Below, piece by piece: positions 41,654 through 49,053 of a stretch of DNA of 64,000 bases. The stretch is from Streptomyces resistomycificus (GTDB lineage Bacteria > Actinomycetota > Actinomycetes > Streptomycetales > Streptomycetaceae), in contig NZ_KQ948998.1 in assembly GCF_001514265.1 (NCBI RefSeq), positions 62,001 through 126,000 of the forward strand. The letters run 5' to 3'. The position numbers and the translations under genes were made by a program. The first letter of the stretch is position 1. Every line of letters starts with the position of its first letter. The notes under the pieces are model-generated. The model was not told the origin of the DNA and searched no databases. It saw only the letters and a list, made by a program, of their open reading frames with translations.

Positions 41654-43321
41654 CTACACCCGCGAGTCCCGGGGGACGGTCGCGGGATCGGCCGGGGTCT
41701 CACGGGTGACGTACTGCGGCACGGGGGTGTCGTCCTGGCCGGTGTCGCGGACCAGGCCGTAGCGCTTCGCGCCCTCGGGGGGACCGCTCGTCACGTCCTT
41801 GGTCACGGCGTCCCAGGTGGTCGGGAAGACGGTCACGCCGTAGTCGGCGCCGCGTTCGTTCTGGTTGAGGGTCACGGTGCCGTCGACGTAGAAGTACTCG
41901 TTCTGCCACATCTGCTGGGTGCCGTCCGGCAGGACGGTGTAGCCGGTGGCCGTGCTGCCCATGCCGGTGGCGGAGCTGTCGGTGGGGCTGACGGGGTCGT
42001 CCATGCGGCGGCCGCCGCCCGAGGCGACGTGGAAGATCCTTCCCTCCAGGCCGGTCCAGGCCGGCATGACCAGTTGGCCGGGGCGTGACTGCGGTGATAT
42101 CTGCCAGCGCACCAGGACGTAGCCCTTGCCGCTGAGCGTCACCTTCTCGCCGCGGTGCTGCATGACCGCCTTGGCGCCCCAGGTGCTGGTGATCCCGGTC
42201 TCGGGCCGGTGCGGGAGGGCGGCGGGCCGGGTGTCGGGGTCCGGTGCCCGGTCGACGGCGTCGACGACCGTGCCGTACAGGTCGGCCTTCGTCGTCCTCG
42301 TCGGGGACGGTGGGGGTGAGGGGGTCGGGGAGGCCGATGACGGGGGCAGCGGGGCGGAACTCGCGGTGGGGGCGGTGCTGGTGACGGCGGCGCGCGGCGG
42401 CGGGGCCGGGTCAGGGGTCTGGGTGGCGACGTAGGCGCCGCCCGCGACGATGGTCGCGCCCGCCGTCATGGCGACGGCCGGTTTGGTGAGGGCGCCCAGC
42501 ACCTTGGCGGACCAGCCGACGGAGGCGCCCGCGGCGGTGGCGGCGGCCGCCGTCTTGCCGCCGAAGGCCAGCGAGAGGGTGAGGCCGACCGGGATCGGGA
42601 CCAGCGCGATCCCGACGAGCAGCCGCTCCGCCGGTACGACCGACTCGCGGGTGTCGCCGCAGTAACCGCAGCCCCGCAGGTGCCGGGCCAGCCGCTTGCG
42701 CCAGACGGAGTCGGGGCGGCCGTTCCAGCGGGCGGTCAGTTCGCGCAGGTCCGGGCAGGCGCCGTCGAGGGCGCGCACGATGCCGCGCGAGGTCTCCAGG
42801 CGTTCCTTCATCCGCTGGACGCGCACGGCGGCGTGCTGTCGGCTGATGCCGACGGCTTCGGCGAGTTCACGCCGGGTGAGCTCGCCGGCGACCTCCAGCC
42901 ACCACAGGGACAGCAGTTGGCGGTCCTCGTCGTCGAGCCAGCGTGCCGCCTCCGCGACCTCACGCCGCTGCCCTTCCAACTGAAGTCTGAGAACGGTCAG
43001 TTCGGCGAAGTCGGCGGCGTCCCCGGACACCGACTCGTCCAGCGGGTCGGGAGTCCTGCGGCGGGCCCGGTCACGGATCTGCCGCATGGCGATGGCCACC
43101 AGCCAGGACCGGAAGCTGTCCGGGTCGCGCAGGGAGCCGAGGTGGTCGACGGCCCGCAGCATCGTCTCCTGGACGACGTCGTCGACGTCGGCGTGACCGT
43201 TCAGGGCCCGGCCGACGATGTTGTACACCAGGGGCAGCCAGCCCGCGACGAGCTCGTCCAGCGCCCGCCGGTCGCCGGCCTGCGCGGCGGCGATGGTGGA
43301 GCGCCAGTGCTGGGTGTCCAC
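41654..43321 (-). CDS. ECF sigma factor fused to a zinc anti-sigma motif and a membrane-anchored extracellular domain
   Basis: A 555-residue protein. Residues 1-180 are an ECF sigma factor: region 2 (VDDVVQETMLRAVDHL and SWLVAIAMRQIRDRARR) and region 4 (ELTRRELAEAVGISRQHAAVRVQRM, split motifs). C189-x24-H214-x3-C218-x2-C221 then reproduces the zinc anti-sigma (ZAS) pattern. Hydrophobic segments at about 234-254 and 281-300 follow, then a Pro/Ser linker and a 200-residue C-terminal domain that would be outside the cell. It resembles ECF groups with sensor-like C-terminal extensions. GTG 43321 (AAGGG upstream) is chosen; upstream reading is not coding-like. It is divergent from a secreted serine hydrolase, a possible target. 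Confidence 0.85.
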   Translation of the reverse strand: MDTQHWRSTIAAAQAGDRRALDELVAGWLPLVYNIVGRALNGHADVDDVVQETMLRAVDHLGSLRDPDSFRSWLVAIAMRQIRDRARRRTPDPLDESVSGDAADFAELTVLRLQLEGQRREVAEAARWLDDEDRQLLSLWWLEVAGELTRRELAEAVGISRQHAAVRVQRMKERLETSRGIVRALDGACPDLRELTARWNGRPDSVWRKRLARHLRGCGYCGDTRESVVPAERLLVGIALVPIPVGLTLSLAFGGKTAAAATAAGASVGWSAKVLGALTKPAVAMTAGATIVAGGAYVATQTPDPAPPPRAAVTSTAPTASSAPLPPSSASPTPSPPPSPTRTTKADLYGTVVDAVDRAPDPDTRPAALPHRPETGITSTWGAKAVMQHRGEKVTLSGKGYVLVRWQISPQSRPGQLVMPAWTGLEGRIFHVASGGGRRMDDPVSPTDSSATGMGSTATGYTVLPDGTQQMWQNEYFYVDGTVTLNQNERGADYGVTVFPTTWDAVTKDVTSGPPEGAKRYGLVRDTGQDDTPVPQYVTRETPADPATVPRDSRV

Positions 43322-43408
43322 GGGGCCCTTTCGGTGGCTGGGGTGACGGCTGAGGTCAGAGGTCTTCTGCACGCACCCTCTCAGGCAGGCCGGGGCTGTC
43401 GTATGTCC

Positions 43409-43475
43409 GGGATCACAGTGCGGAGACGGTGTGAAGGGCGCGGGGATAACAGTTTTTTCGCCGCCCCTAGGGGCG
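43409..43475. promoter_or_regulatory. Repeated GGGATMACAG motifs and a 14-bp palindrome between the sigma fusion and the serine hydrolase
   Basis: GGGATCACAG (43409-43418) and GGGATAACAG (43443-43452) are the same motif 34 bp apart, followed by TTTTTT and the palindrome CGCCCCTAGGGGCG (43462-43475). They sit in the 295-nt divergent gap. The motifs could be -35 elements or activator sites; no matching -10 is certain. Confidence 0.4.
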
Positions 43476-43616
43476 CTTCCTGACAACCCCCTTGACCGGC
43501 GCGGCAGTTACTCCGGGTCCGGCCAGGGTCCGGCACCCTCCTGTCCGACGATCCGGGGGCGGCCGTTCGGCAGAAAGCTGATCACGACCACATACGTCGA
43601 CCTCTGGAGCAGACGC

Positions 43617-44786
43617 ATGCGCGCCCGCCGCCGTACGACCGTCCTCGCCGCCTGCCTCACCCTCGCCCTGGGCGCCGCCCCGCTGGCGGCCCCCGCCTTC
43701 GCCGCGTCCGGGCCGGCCTCCTCCCCCGCCTCCGCGTCCGGCACGACGGCCGGCCGTCCGGACGCGGGCGCCCTGACCGCGGCGCTCGAGAACCTCCCCG
43801 ACCCGAACGCGACGTTCGCCCTCGTCCGGGTCGGCGGAACGGACGGCACCTGGCGGGGCGCCGCGGGTGTGCACGATCTGGAGAGCGGCCGTGCGGCGGA
43901 CGCGGGCGCCCGGTTCCGGGCCGGTTCGGCGACGAAGGTGGTGACGGCGGCCCTGGTGCTGCAACTCGCCGCGGATCACCGGCTCGACCTGAACGCGCCC
44001 CTCCAGCGCTACCTCCCCGGGCTGCTGACCCGCGACTTCGAGCCGGTCACGGTACGGCAGCTGCGGAACCACACCAGCGGCATCCAGCCGGGCGACGGAC
44101 TCGGGAGCACCTTCGAGGAGGTGTACGCCCACCGCTTCGACACGCTGTCACCCCGGCAGGTGGTCGCCTCGGCGGTGGCCAAGGGCCCCGAGTTCCGGCC
44201 GGGCCGCGAGCAGCACTACCTGAACATCAACTACACGATCCTGGGGCTGCTGGTCGAGAAGGTCACCGGACACTCGTACGCCGCCGAGGCCACCCGGCGC
44301 GTGCTGCGCCCCGCCGGGATGCGGGACACGTACTTCCCCGGCACCGAGCCGTCGATCGCCGGCCCGCACAACCGCGGCTACCAGGCGGTGAAGGCGGCCG
44401 ACGGCACGACGTCGTTCCTTGACGTGACGGACTGGAACCAGGCGGACCGGTTCGCGGCCGGCGACATGATCTCCACGACCGCCGACCTGGAGCGCCTGGT
44501 GAACCGTCTGTTCCGCGGCGACCTGGTCCCCCGGCCGCAGCTGAGGGAGATGTTCACGGTCCCCTCGCGCATCAAGGGCGCCACGATGAGCGCGGGCCTG
44601 GAGCGCTTCGAGTTCGAGGGCCGCGTGTACTGGCTCAAGACGGGGGGCCGCTACGGCTACGGCTCGCTGATCGCCGCGACCCGCGACCTGTCCCGCACCC
44701 TGGTCGTCTCGGTCGGCGCCACGGACGCGAAGGGCGAGGCCATGAACCCGGTGACCGAGCGGATAGCCCGGGCGGCCCTCAAGTAG
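43617..44786 (+). CDS. Secreted beta-lactamase-fold serine hydrolase (D-alanyl-D-alanine carboxypeptidase-like)
   Basis: A 389-residue precursor with a Sec signal peptide (cleavage near AFA29) and a class C beta-lactamase/PBP-like domain. The active-site Ser104 and Lys107 are in RAGSATKVV, the Tyr201-Leu-Asn203 motif in HYLNINYT, and the third motif KTGG in WLKTGGRYGYGS. This family includes DD-carboxypeptidases, esterases and peptide hydrolases acting outside the cell. ATG 43617 follows GGAG at 7 nt. It is transcribed away from the sigma-fusion gene, so regulation by that protein is plausible. It overlaps the end of the opposing membrane-protein gene by 8 nt. Confidence 0.88.
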   Translation: MRARRRTTVLAACLTLALGAAPLAAPAFAASGPASSPASASGTTAGRPDAGALTAALENLPDPNATFALVRVGGTDGTWRGAAGVHDLESGRAADAGARFRAGSATKVVTAALVLQLAADHRLDLNAPLQRYLPGLLTRDFEPVTVRQLRNHTSGIQPGDGLGSTFEEVYAHRFDTLSPRQVVASAVAKGPEFRPGREQHYLNINYTILGLLVEKVTGHSYAAEATRRVLRPAGMRDTYFPGTEPSIAGPHNRGYQAVKAADGTTSFLDVTDWNQADRFAAGDMISTTADLERLVNRLFRGDLVPRPQLREMFTVPSRIKGATMSAGLERFEFEGRVYWLKTGGRYGYGSLIAATRDLSRTLVVSVGATDAKGEAMNPVTERIARAALK

Positions 44787-45300
44787 CGAGCACCGGGCGG
44801 GCGTTCACGGTCAGTTGCTCCAGGCGCTTGATCTTCTTCCGTACGACGTACAGCGGGATCACCCCGAAGACCCCGAACGCCATGTCGATGACGCTCCACC
44901 AGAAGGGGATGCCCCGGATCGGCCCGCAGATCAGCGCGAGCGGGACGATCCCGGCGCAGGCGATCATCCCGAACTCGACGACCCAGATGTTGCGGACCGG
45001 GTCGCGGTAGGGGCCGTAGAAGGCGACCGCGATGACGAGGTGCGCGAAGGCGAGCCAGTCGGTGCCGTAGAGCACGAAGGGGTACTCGGCGTCGACGACG
45101 TCGAGTCCCTGCCGGACCCGTTCGATCCACTCCATGAGGGCGGGCAGGTGTTGCGGCACGGACAGCGCCCTCAGCAGGTCCTCGGTCCAGCGTAGTTCGT
45201 GGACCAGCGGGAAGGCCGTGGCGCCGCTGAGCACCAGGCAGACGATGAAGAGGACCAACCACGCGCGGATGCCCTTGAGCAGGGCGGCTCTGTCGCTCAT
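44779..45300 (-). CDS. Membrane protein of unknown function, 173 residues
   Basis: A four-helix membrane protein with a hydrophobic start (IRAWLVLFIVCLVLSGATAF). A soluble loop (about 35-75) contains DVVDAEYPFVLYGTDWLAFAH. The polar NIWVVEFGMIACAG helix and a basic C-terminus follow. I recognise no named family. The ATG at 45300 follows a TTGAACATGTTCAA palindrome by 21 nt, so it is probably repressed by a TetR-type protein that is not in the window. Its 3' end overlaps the convergent serine hydrolase gene. Confidence 0.75.
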   Translation of the reverse strand: MSDRAALLKGIRAWLVLFIVCLVLSGATAFPLVHELRWTEDLLRALSVPQHLPALMEWIERVRQGLDVVDAEYPFVLYGTDWLAFAHLVIAVAFYGPYRDPVRNIWVVEFGMIACAGIVPLALICGPIRGIPFWWSVIDMAFGVFGVIPLYVVRKKIKRLEQLTVNARPVLAT

Positions 45301-45321
45301 GGCAGCAGCGTACGCCCCGTG

Positions 45322-45335
45322 TTGAACATGTTCAA
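45322..45335. promoter_or_regulatory. TetR-type operator upstream of the 173-residue membrane protein
   Basis: TTGAACATGTTCAA is a perfect 14-bp palindrome, AT-rich in this genome, lying 22 nt before the start codon at 45300. Such sequences are common TetR/AcrR-family operators in actinobacteria. No TetR gene is nearby. Confidence 0.65.
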
Positions 45336-45343
45336 AAAGTGCT

Positions 45344-45841
45344 CTACCGGCTGCCCCGCGCGGTCTCCGCCCCGCCGGGCACCGTGGACGCGGACGGCGA
45401 CGGCACGAGGGAGTGCGTGGTCGGGACCGCCGTCGGCTCGTGGGTGGGAGCGGTGGAAGCGGCAGTCGAGTCGGGGCTCGTCGTGGCGGGAGCGGGGCCC
45501 CGCGTCCCCTCGCTCGGGCCGGGGCCGACCGGTGCGGGGGGCGCCGACGGAGTGGGCGGCGGCGAAGGGCTGCCGCTCCCGGTCGGCGGGGCCATCGGGA
45601 CGGCCGGGGGCGCGGGTGACTCGTGCACCGTCAGCCGCAGCGGCAGCGCCACGAGGGCGGCGACGGCGCACGCCGCGCCCACCCCGGCCGCGGCGCGCGC
45701 CAGTCGGCGGCGGGCCGCGCGACGGCGGATCGCCTCGTACCGGCCGGCGGGTGGGCCGAGGTAGTCGGAGGCGGGCCGCAGGATGACGGCCAGCGGGTCG
45801 TCGGGCTCGAACTCCGGACCCTCGTCAGAGTGTGTGATCAA
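45344..45841 (-). CDS. Single-pass membrane protein, probable partner of the ECF sigma factor
   Basis: A 165-residue protein with an N-terminal cytoplasmic part of about 55 residues ending in RRRAARRRLARAAAG. One transmembrane helix (AACAVAALVALPLRL) and a Pro/Ser/Thr-rich extracellular tail follow. It has no zinc motif and no recognised anti-sigma domain. The TTG start at 45841 (GGAGAAG just upstream) lies inside the 3' end of the sigma gene, with 17 nt of overlap. The coupled order sigma then membrane protein is the usual arrangement for an anti-sigma factor, and I infer that role. A GTG at 45874 is an alternative start. Confidence 0.65.
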   Translation of the reverse strand: MITHSDEGPEFEPDDPLAVILRPASDYLGPPAGRYEAIRRRAARRRLARAAAGVGAACAVAALVALPLRLTVHESPAPPAVPMAPPTGSGSPSPPPTPSAPPAPVGPGPSEGTRGPAPATTSPDSTAASTAPTHEPTAVPTTHSLVPSPSASTVPGGAETARGSR

Positions 45842-46316
45842 GGCTTCTCCCCAGATGGGCGCGGAGCAGTTCACGGGCCGCGTGGAGATCGGCCTTGACG
45901 GTCCCTTCCTTTCGTCCGGTCAGCGCGGACACCTCCCGGATCGGCATGTCAGCGTAGTAGTGCAGGAGGATCGGGACGCGCAGTCGCTCCGGCAGCGACT
46001 GCACGAGCAACCGCACCGAGGGGTCGGCCTGTTCGTTTCGCGGACGTACGGCGGCTTCGGTGGTGGCGCGGTGCACGGCCCGGCGTTCCCGCTCGAGCCG
46101 ACGCCAGTGGTCCCGGACCAGGTTGGCCGCGGTGACGTAGAGGAAACCCCGGGGCTCGGTGACGGACGTCCAGCGGCCCCAGAGCCGCGTGAAGGCCTCG
46201 GAGGCGATCTCGTGGGCCGTCTCGTCGTCGTCGACCAGCCGACGGCACCAGCCGGCGAGGCGCGGGTAGAGGGCGGCGAACAGCTCGGACGCTGCCTTCT
46301 CGCGGGACCGTTTCAA
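45825..46316 (-). CDS. ECF-type RNA polymerase sigma factor
   Basis: A 163-residue sigma factor with region 2 (ALYPRLAGWCRRLV, AHEIASEAFTRLWGRW, GFLYVTAANLVRDHWRR). Region 4 is LPERLRVPILLHYYADMPIREVSAL and TGRKEGTVKADLHAARELLRAHL. No C-terminal extension. The start appears to be TTG 46316; upstream in frame there is no better start, and an ATG at 46335 is out of frame. It overlaps the membrane partner gene downstream. The sortase gene lies 75 nt upstream on the same strand, so the sigma gene may be transcribed with the sortase-substrate pair. Confidence 0.88.
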   Translation of the reverse strand: MKRSREKAASELFAALYPRLAGWCRRLVDDDETAHEIASEAFTRLWGRWTSVTEPRGFLYVTAANLVRDHWRRLERERRAVHRATTEAAVRPRNEQADPSVRLLVQSLPERLRVPILLHYYADMPIREVSALTGRKEGTVKADLHAARELLRAHLGRSLDHTL

Positions 46317-46390
46317 CGTTCTGTGTGCTCTCCATGGTCGTGACGGTGTGCGGGGCGGGTGCGGGACGGGGCCCCATGGGGGGGTACGGG

Positions 46391-47071
46391 TCAGGGACTC
46401 GCCGCGCTCGACCCGCCCGTTCCGTCCGTCCCGCCTGTTCCGTCCGTCCCGCCTGTTCCGTCCGTCCCGCTCATCGTGGCGAAGACGATCACGTTGTCCG
46501 GGTAGCCGTCACCGGTCAGGCGGCCACCGCACGTGATGAGCCGCAACTCCGGCCGGTTCACGTCCCCGTAGACCTCGTCCGCCGGGAAGTCCGCCTTGGC
46601 GACCGTCCGTACGGAGTCCACGGTGAACACCGCTGTCCGGCCGTTCTCCAGGCGCGCCTCGATCCGGTCGCCTCGGCGCAGCCGCGCGAGCCGGCGGAAG
46701 ACGCCGTCGCCGTGGGTGCCGACCGTGACGTGTCCGAGGATCACCGACGGGCCGACCTGGCCCGGTGTCGGTGAGTGCCGGTACCAGCCCGCCCGGTCGT
46801 GCGCGGTCAGCGGAGGCACCTCGACGCTGCCGTCCGCCGCCAGCCCCAGCCGCATCACCGGCGTGTCGACCCCGATGGCCGGGACGAGCAACCGGACGGG
46901 AGCCGAACGCCCCGGAGCCTGCCCCGCGTTGGGGGAGGACCGGGCGGAGGGCGACCCGTCGGGCGCGGACGACGTGCCGCCCGCGGCCGGGCCGGCCGAC
47001 GGTCCGCCGCAGCCCACGAGCAGCGAGGCCGTCGTCGCGGTGACGAAGGCGCGCCTGGAGAGCGAGGTCAT
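46391..47071 (-). CDS. Sortase (class F-like), lipoprotein/Tat-type N-terminus
   Basis: A 226-residue sortase that would cleave a sorting signal and join a surface protein to the cell wall. Catalytic His114 is in VILGHVTVG and Cys181 in LRLITCGG. The usual Arg region reads GYPDNVIVFA, with Pro where class F enzymes often have Arg (YRDN). The N-terminus combines SRRAFVTA with a lipobox-like LLVGC (Cys21), unusual for a sortase. The C-terminus ends in three GTDGTG repeats. The ATG overlaps the stop of the adjacent substrate-like gene (ATGA), so enzyme and substrate are coupled. Confidence 0.87.
   Translation of the reverse strand: MTSLSRRAFVTATTASLLVGCGGPSAGPAAGGTSSAPDGSPSARSSPNAGQAPGRSAPVRLLVPAIGVDTPVMRLGLAADGSVEVPPLTAHDRAGWYRHSPTPGQVGPSVILGHVTVGTHGDGVFRRLARLRRGDRIEARLENGRTAVFTVDSVRTVAKADFPADEVYGDVNRPELRLITCGGRLTGDGYPDNVIVFATMSGTDGTGGTDGTGGTDGTGGSSAASP
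46412..46470. repeat. 18-bp tandem repeat inside the sortase gene
   Basis: About 3.3 copies of an 18-bp unit (CCCGCCTGTTCCGTCCGT) encode the Gly-Thr-Asp-Gly-Thr-Gly repeats at the sortase C-terminus. Copy number may vary between strains; it is far too short and regular to be a CRISPR array. Confidence 0.85.
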
Positions 47072-47475
47072 GCCCCGGTCGCCCGCCGACGCCTTACGAC
47101 GAAGTAGGCGGCGCCCCCCACGGCGCACGCCGCCGCGGCACCCCCGCCGACCAGCGCGCCCGAGCCGCCGGAGCCCGCCGACTCCTCGGCGACACCGGTG
47201 TCCGGCGCTCCGCTCGGCACCACGGACACCTGGCCCGGGGAGGGCGCCAGCGTCGGCTCCGCACTCGGCGCGCGGGTCGGCTCGGCGCTCGGCGCGCGGG
47301 TCGGCTCGGCGCTCGGCGGAAGGCTGGCGGACGGCTCCGACGTCGGCTCTGCGGAGGCGGAGGGGTGACGGGTGGGGGCCGGGCTCGCGTTCCCCCCGTC
47401 GGCGAACGCGGGCACCGCGCCCGCCAGTACGGCGGTGCACGCAAGTGCCAGGGCGCTCAGGGCAGTTCGGCGCAT
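47068..47475 (-). CDS. Secreted cell-wall-anchored protein, sortase substrate
   Basis: A 135-residue precursor with a Sec signal peptide (cleavage near AFA25). A 60-residue spacer holds repeated PSAEPTRA units. A sorting signal follows: APDTG (90-94), a glycine-rich linker, a hydrophobic helix and the RRRR tail. APDTG departs from LPXTG in the first position but keeps P-x-T-G. No functional domain is visible, so it may be a short surface stalk. Its stop overlaps the sortase start. The 172 nt upstream (47476-47647) show no other gene. Confidence 0.8.
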   Translation of the reverse strand: MRRTALSALALACTAVLAGAVPAFADGGNASPAPTRHPSASAEPTSEPSASLPPSAEPTRAPSAEPTRAPSAEPTLAPSPGQVSVVPSGAPDTGVAEESAGSGGSGALVGGGAAAACAVGGAAYFVVRRRRATGA

Positions 47476-47647
47476 GAATCGCTCTCTCTCGTCGGTCCGC
47501 CCGGCCGGTGGTCCGGGGGGGCGGGTTTCGGATCGACGGGAGAGACGAGGCAGCGGTGGGGCAGGTTGTAAAGAGATGGCAAAGTCATCCGGCCGCCGCG
47601 GACGCCCGGCGCGCGGCCCGGCCTCGCGGACAGTCCCCGGAACCTGC

Positions 47648-48838
47648 CTACAGCCCGACGATCGCGTTCCACCGCTTCGCGAACCCCACCCGTTCCTCCG
47701 GGCCGATGTCCCGCGCGACGGCGAGGCGCTCGCGCATCCTCGCGTCCGGGAAGATCAGGGGGTTTTCCGCGAGGGAGGCCGTCTCCTCGTCCTTGGCCGA
47801 GGCGAGGACGTCCCGGGCCGCCGGCACCGGGCAGACGTAGTTGACCCAGGCGGCGAGCTCCGCGGCGACCTCGGGGTCGTAGTAGTAGTCGACGAGGCGC
47901 CCGGCGTTGGCCCGGTGCAGGGCACGGTTGGGGATCATCAGGGAGTCCGACCAGAGCTCCGCGCCCTCCTCGGGGACGACGAAGCGGATGTCGGGATTGT
48001 CCGCCTGGAGCTGGATCACGTCACCGGAGTACGCCTGGCAGGCCAGGACGTCGCCGCTGACGAGGTCCTTGGTGTAGTCGTTGCCGGTGAAGCGGCGGAT
48101 CCGGCCCATCGCCACGTGCTTCTCCACCTGGTCGCAGACCCTGTCGAAGTCGTCGGCGGTCCACCGCGTGATGTCGACGCCGTTGCCCTGCATGAGCAGC
48201 GCGAAGGACTCGTCGAGGCCGGACAGCAGGGTCACGCGGCCCTTCAGGTCGCTCGCCCACAGGTCGCTGACCCGGCGTATCTCCCGGCCGAGCCTGCGGC
48301 GGTCGTACGCGATGCCGGTGATCCCGGACTGCCACGGCACGGTGAATCTGCGGCCGGGATCGAAGGCGGGCGAACGCAGCAACGGGTCCAGGTACTTGGT
48401 GACGTTCGGCCGGCGCGCGCGGTCCATCTCCTGGACCCAGCCCAGGCGCACGAACCGCGCGCACATCCAGTCACTGACGACGACCAGGTCGCGGCCGGTC
48501 TGCTGACGGTTCATCAGCGCGGGACTGATCTTGCCGAAGAACTCGTCGTTGTCGTTGATCTCCTCGGTGTACTCGACGGAGATCCCCGTCCGCTTCTCGA
48601 AGGCCACCAGCGTCGGCCGCCCGGTCGTCCCGTCGTCGGCCGTGTCGATGTACAGAGGCCAGTTGGCCCAGGTCAGCCGCTTGTCGACGGCGGAACGGTC
48701 GGGGACGGCCCGGTCTTCGGGCGACACGTACGCGGCCGGTACGCCGCAGCCGGCGAGACCGCCGAGCACGGCGGTGCCACCGAGTGCGCGCAGCAGGGAG
48801 CGTCGGGCGAGCGGGGGCGTCTTCGGTGGGAGGGCCAT
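47648..48838 (-). CDS. Second polyamine-binding lipoprotein (PotD-like), without own transporter genes
   Basis: A 396-residue solute-binding protein with Tat motif ARRSLLRA (Arg12-Arg13) and lipobox LAGC (Cys31). The mature part parallels the PotD at 35104: WANWPLYIDTADD, INDNDEFFGKISPAL, RFTGNDYTKDLVSGDVLACQAY and FVVPEEGAEL. A different ligand preference is possible because the Asp of the first (IPDSGYM) is changed. It has no permease or ATPase genes beside it and may feed PotABC. ATG 48838 lacks a clear ribosome site; TTG 48874 is an alternative. The gene follows the aldehyde dehydrogenase at 49054 on the same strand, with a terminator between. Confidence 0.87.
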   Translation of the reverse strand: MALPPKTPPLARRSLLRALGGTAVLGGLAGCGVPAAYVSPEDRAVPDRSAVDKRLTWANWPLYIDTADDGTTGRPTLVAFEKRTGISVEYTEEINDNDEFFGKISPALMNRQQTGRDLVVVSDWMCARFVRLGWVQEMDRARRPNVTKYLDPLLRSPAFDPGRRFTVPWQSGITGIAYDRRRLGREIRRVSDLWASDLKGRVTLLSGLDESFALLMQGNGVDITRWTADDFDRVCDQVEKHVAMGRIRRFTGNDYTKDLVSGDVLACQAYSGDVIQLQADNPDIRFVVPEEGAELWSDSLMIPNRALHRANAGRLVDYYYDPEVAAELAAWVNYVCPVPAARDVLASAKDEETASLAENPLIFPDARMRERLAVARDIGPEERVGFAKRWNAIVGL

Positions 48839-49000
48839 CAGGGCAGCATGCCGCCGCTGCCGGTGGCCGGACAATCGACGCCGCGTCGAGCGCGGACGCC
48901 TACGGCCGACACGTTGTCGATCAACGGCCCTTCAACGGACGAAGTCACAGGGGCCGGCGGACGAAGCCGGCGGCGCTGACGGCGCCTTCGCCGCGCGACA

Positions 49001-49037
49001 GCGGCCCCGGACGGTGACTCGTACCGTCCGGGGCCGC
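49001..49037 (-). terminator. Stem-loop terminator after the aldehyde dehydrogenase gene
   Basis: A perfect 15-bp stem (49001-49015 with 49023-49037), 7-nt loop, 17 nt past the stop of the minus-strand gene at 49054. It would largely separate it from the PotD-like gene downstream. The rest of 48839-49053 shows no gene. Confidence 0.85.
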
Positions 49038-49053
49038 GAGGTGTCGCAGCGCG

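Noticed and set aside
46412..46470. Possible CRISPR-like repeats
   Set aside because: The 18-bp units are contiguous without spacers and are in-frame codons of the sortase tail.
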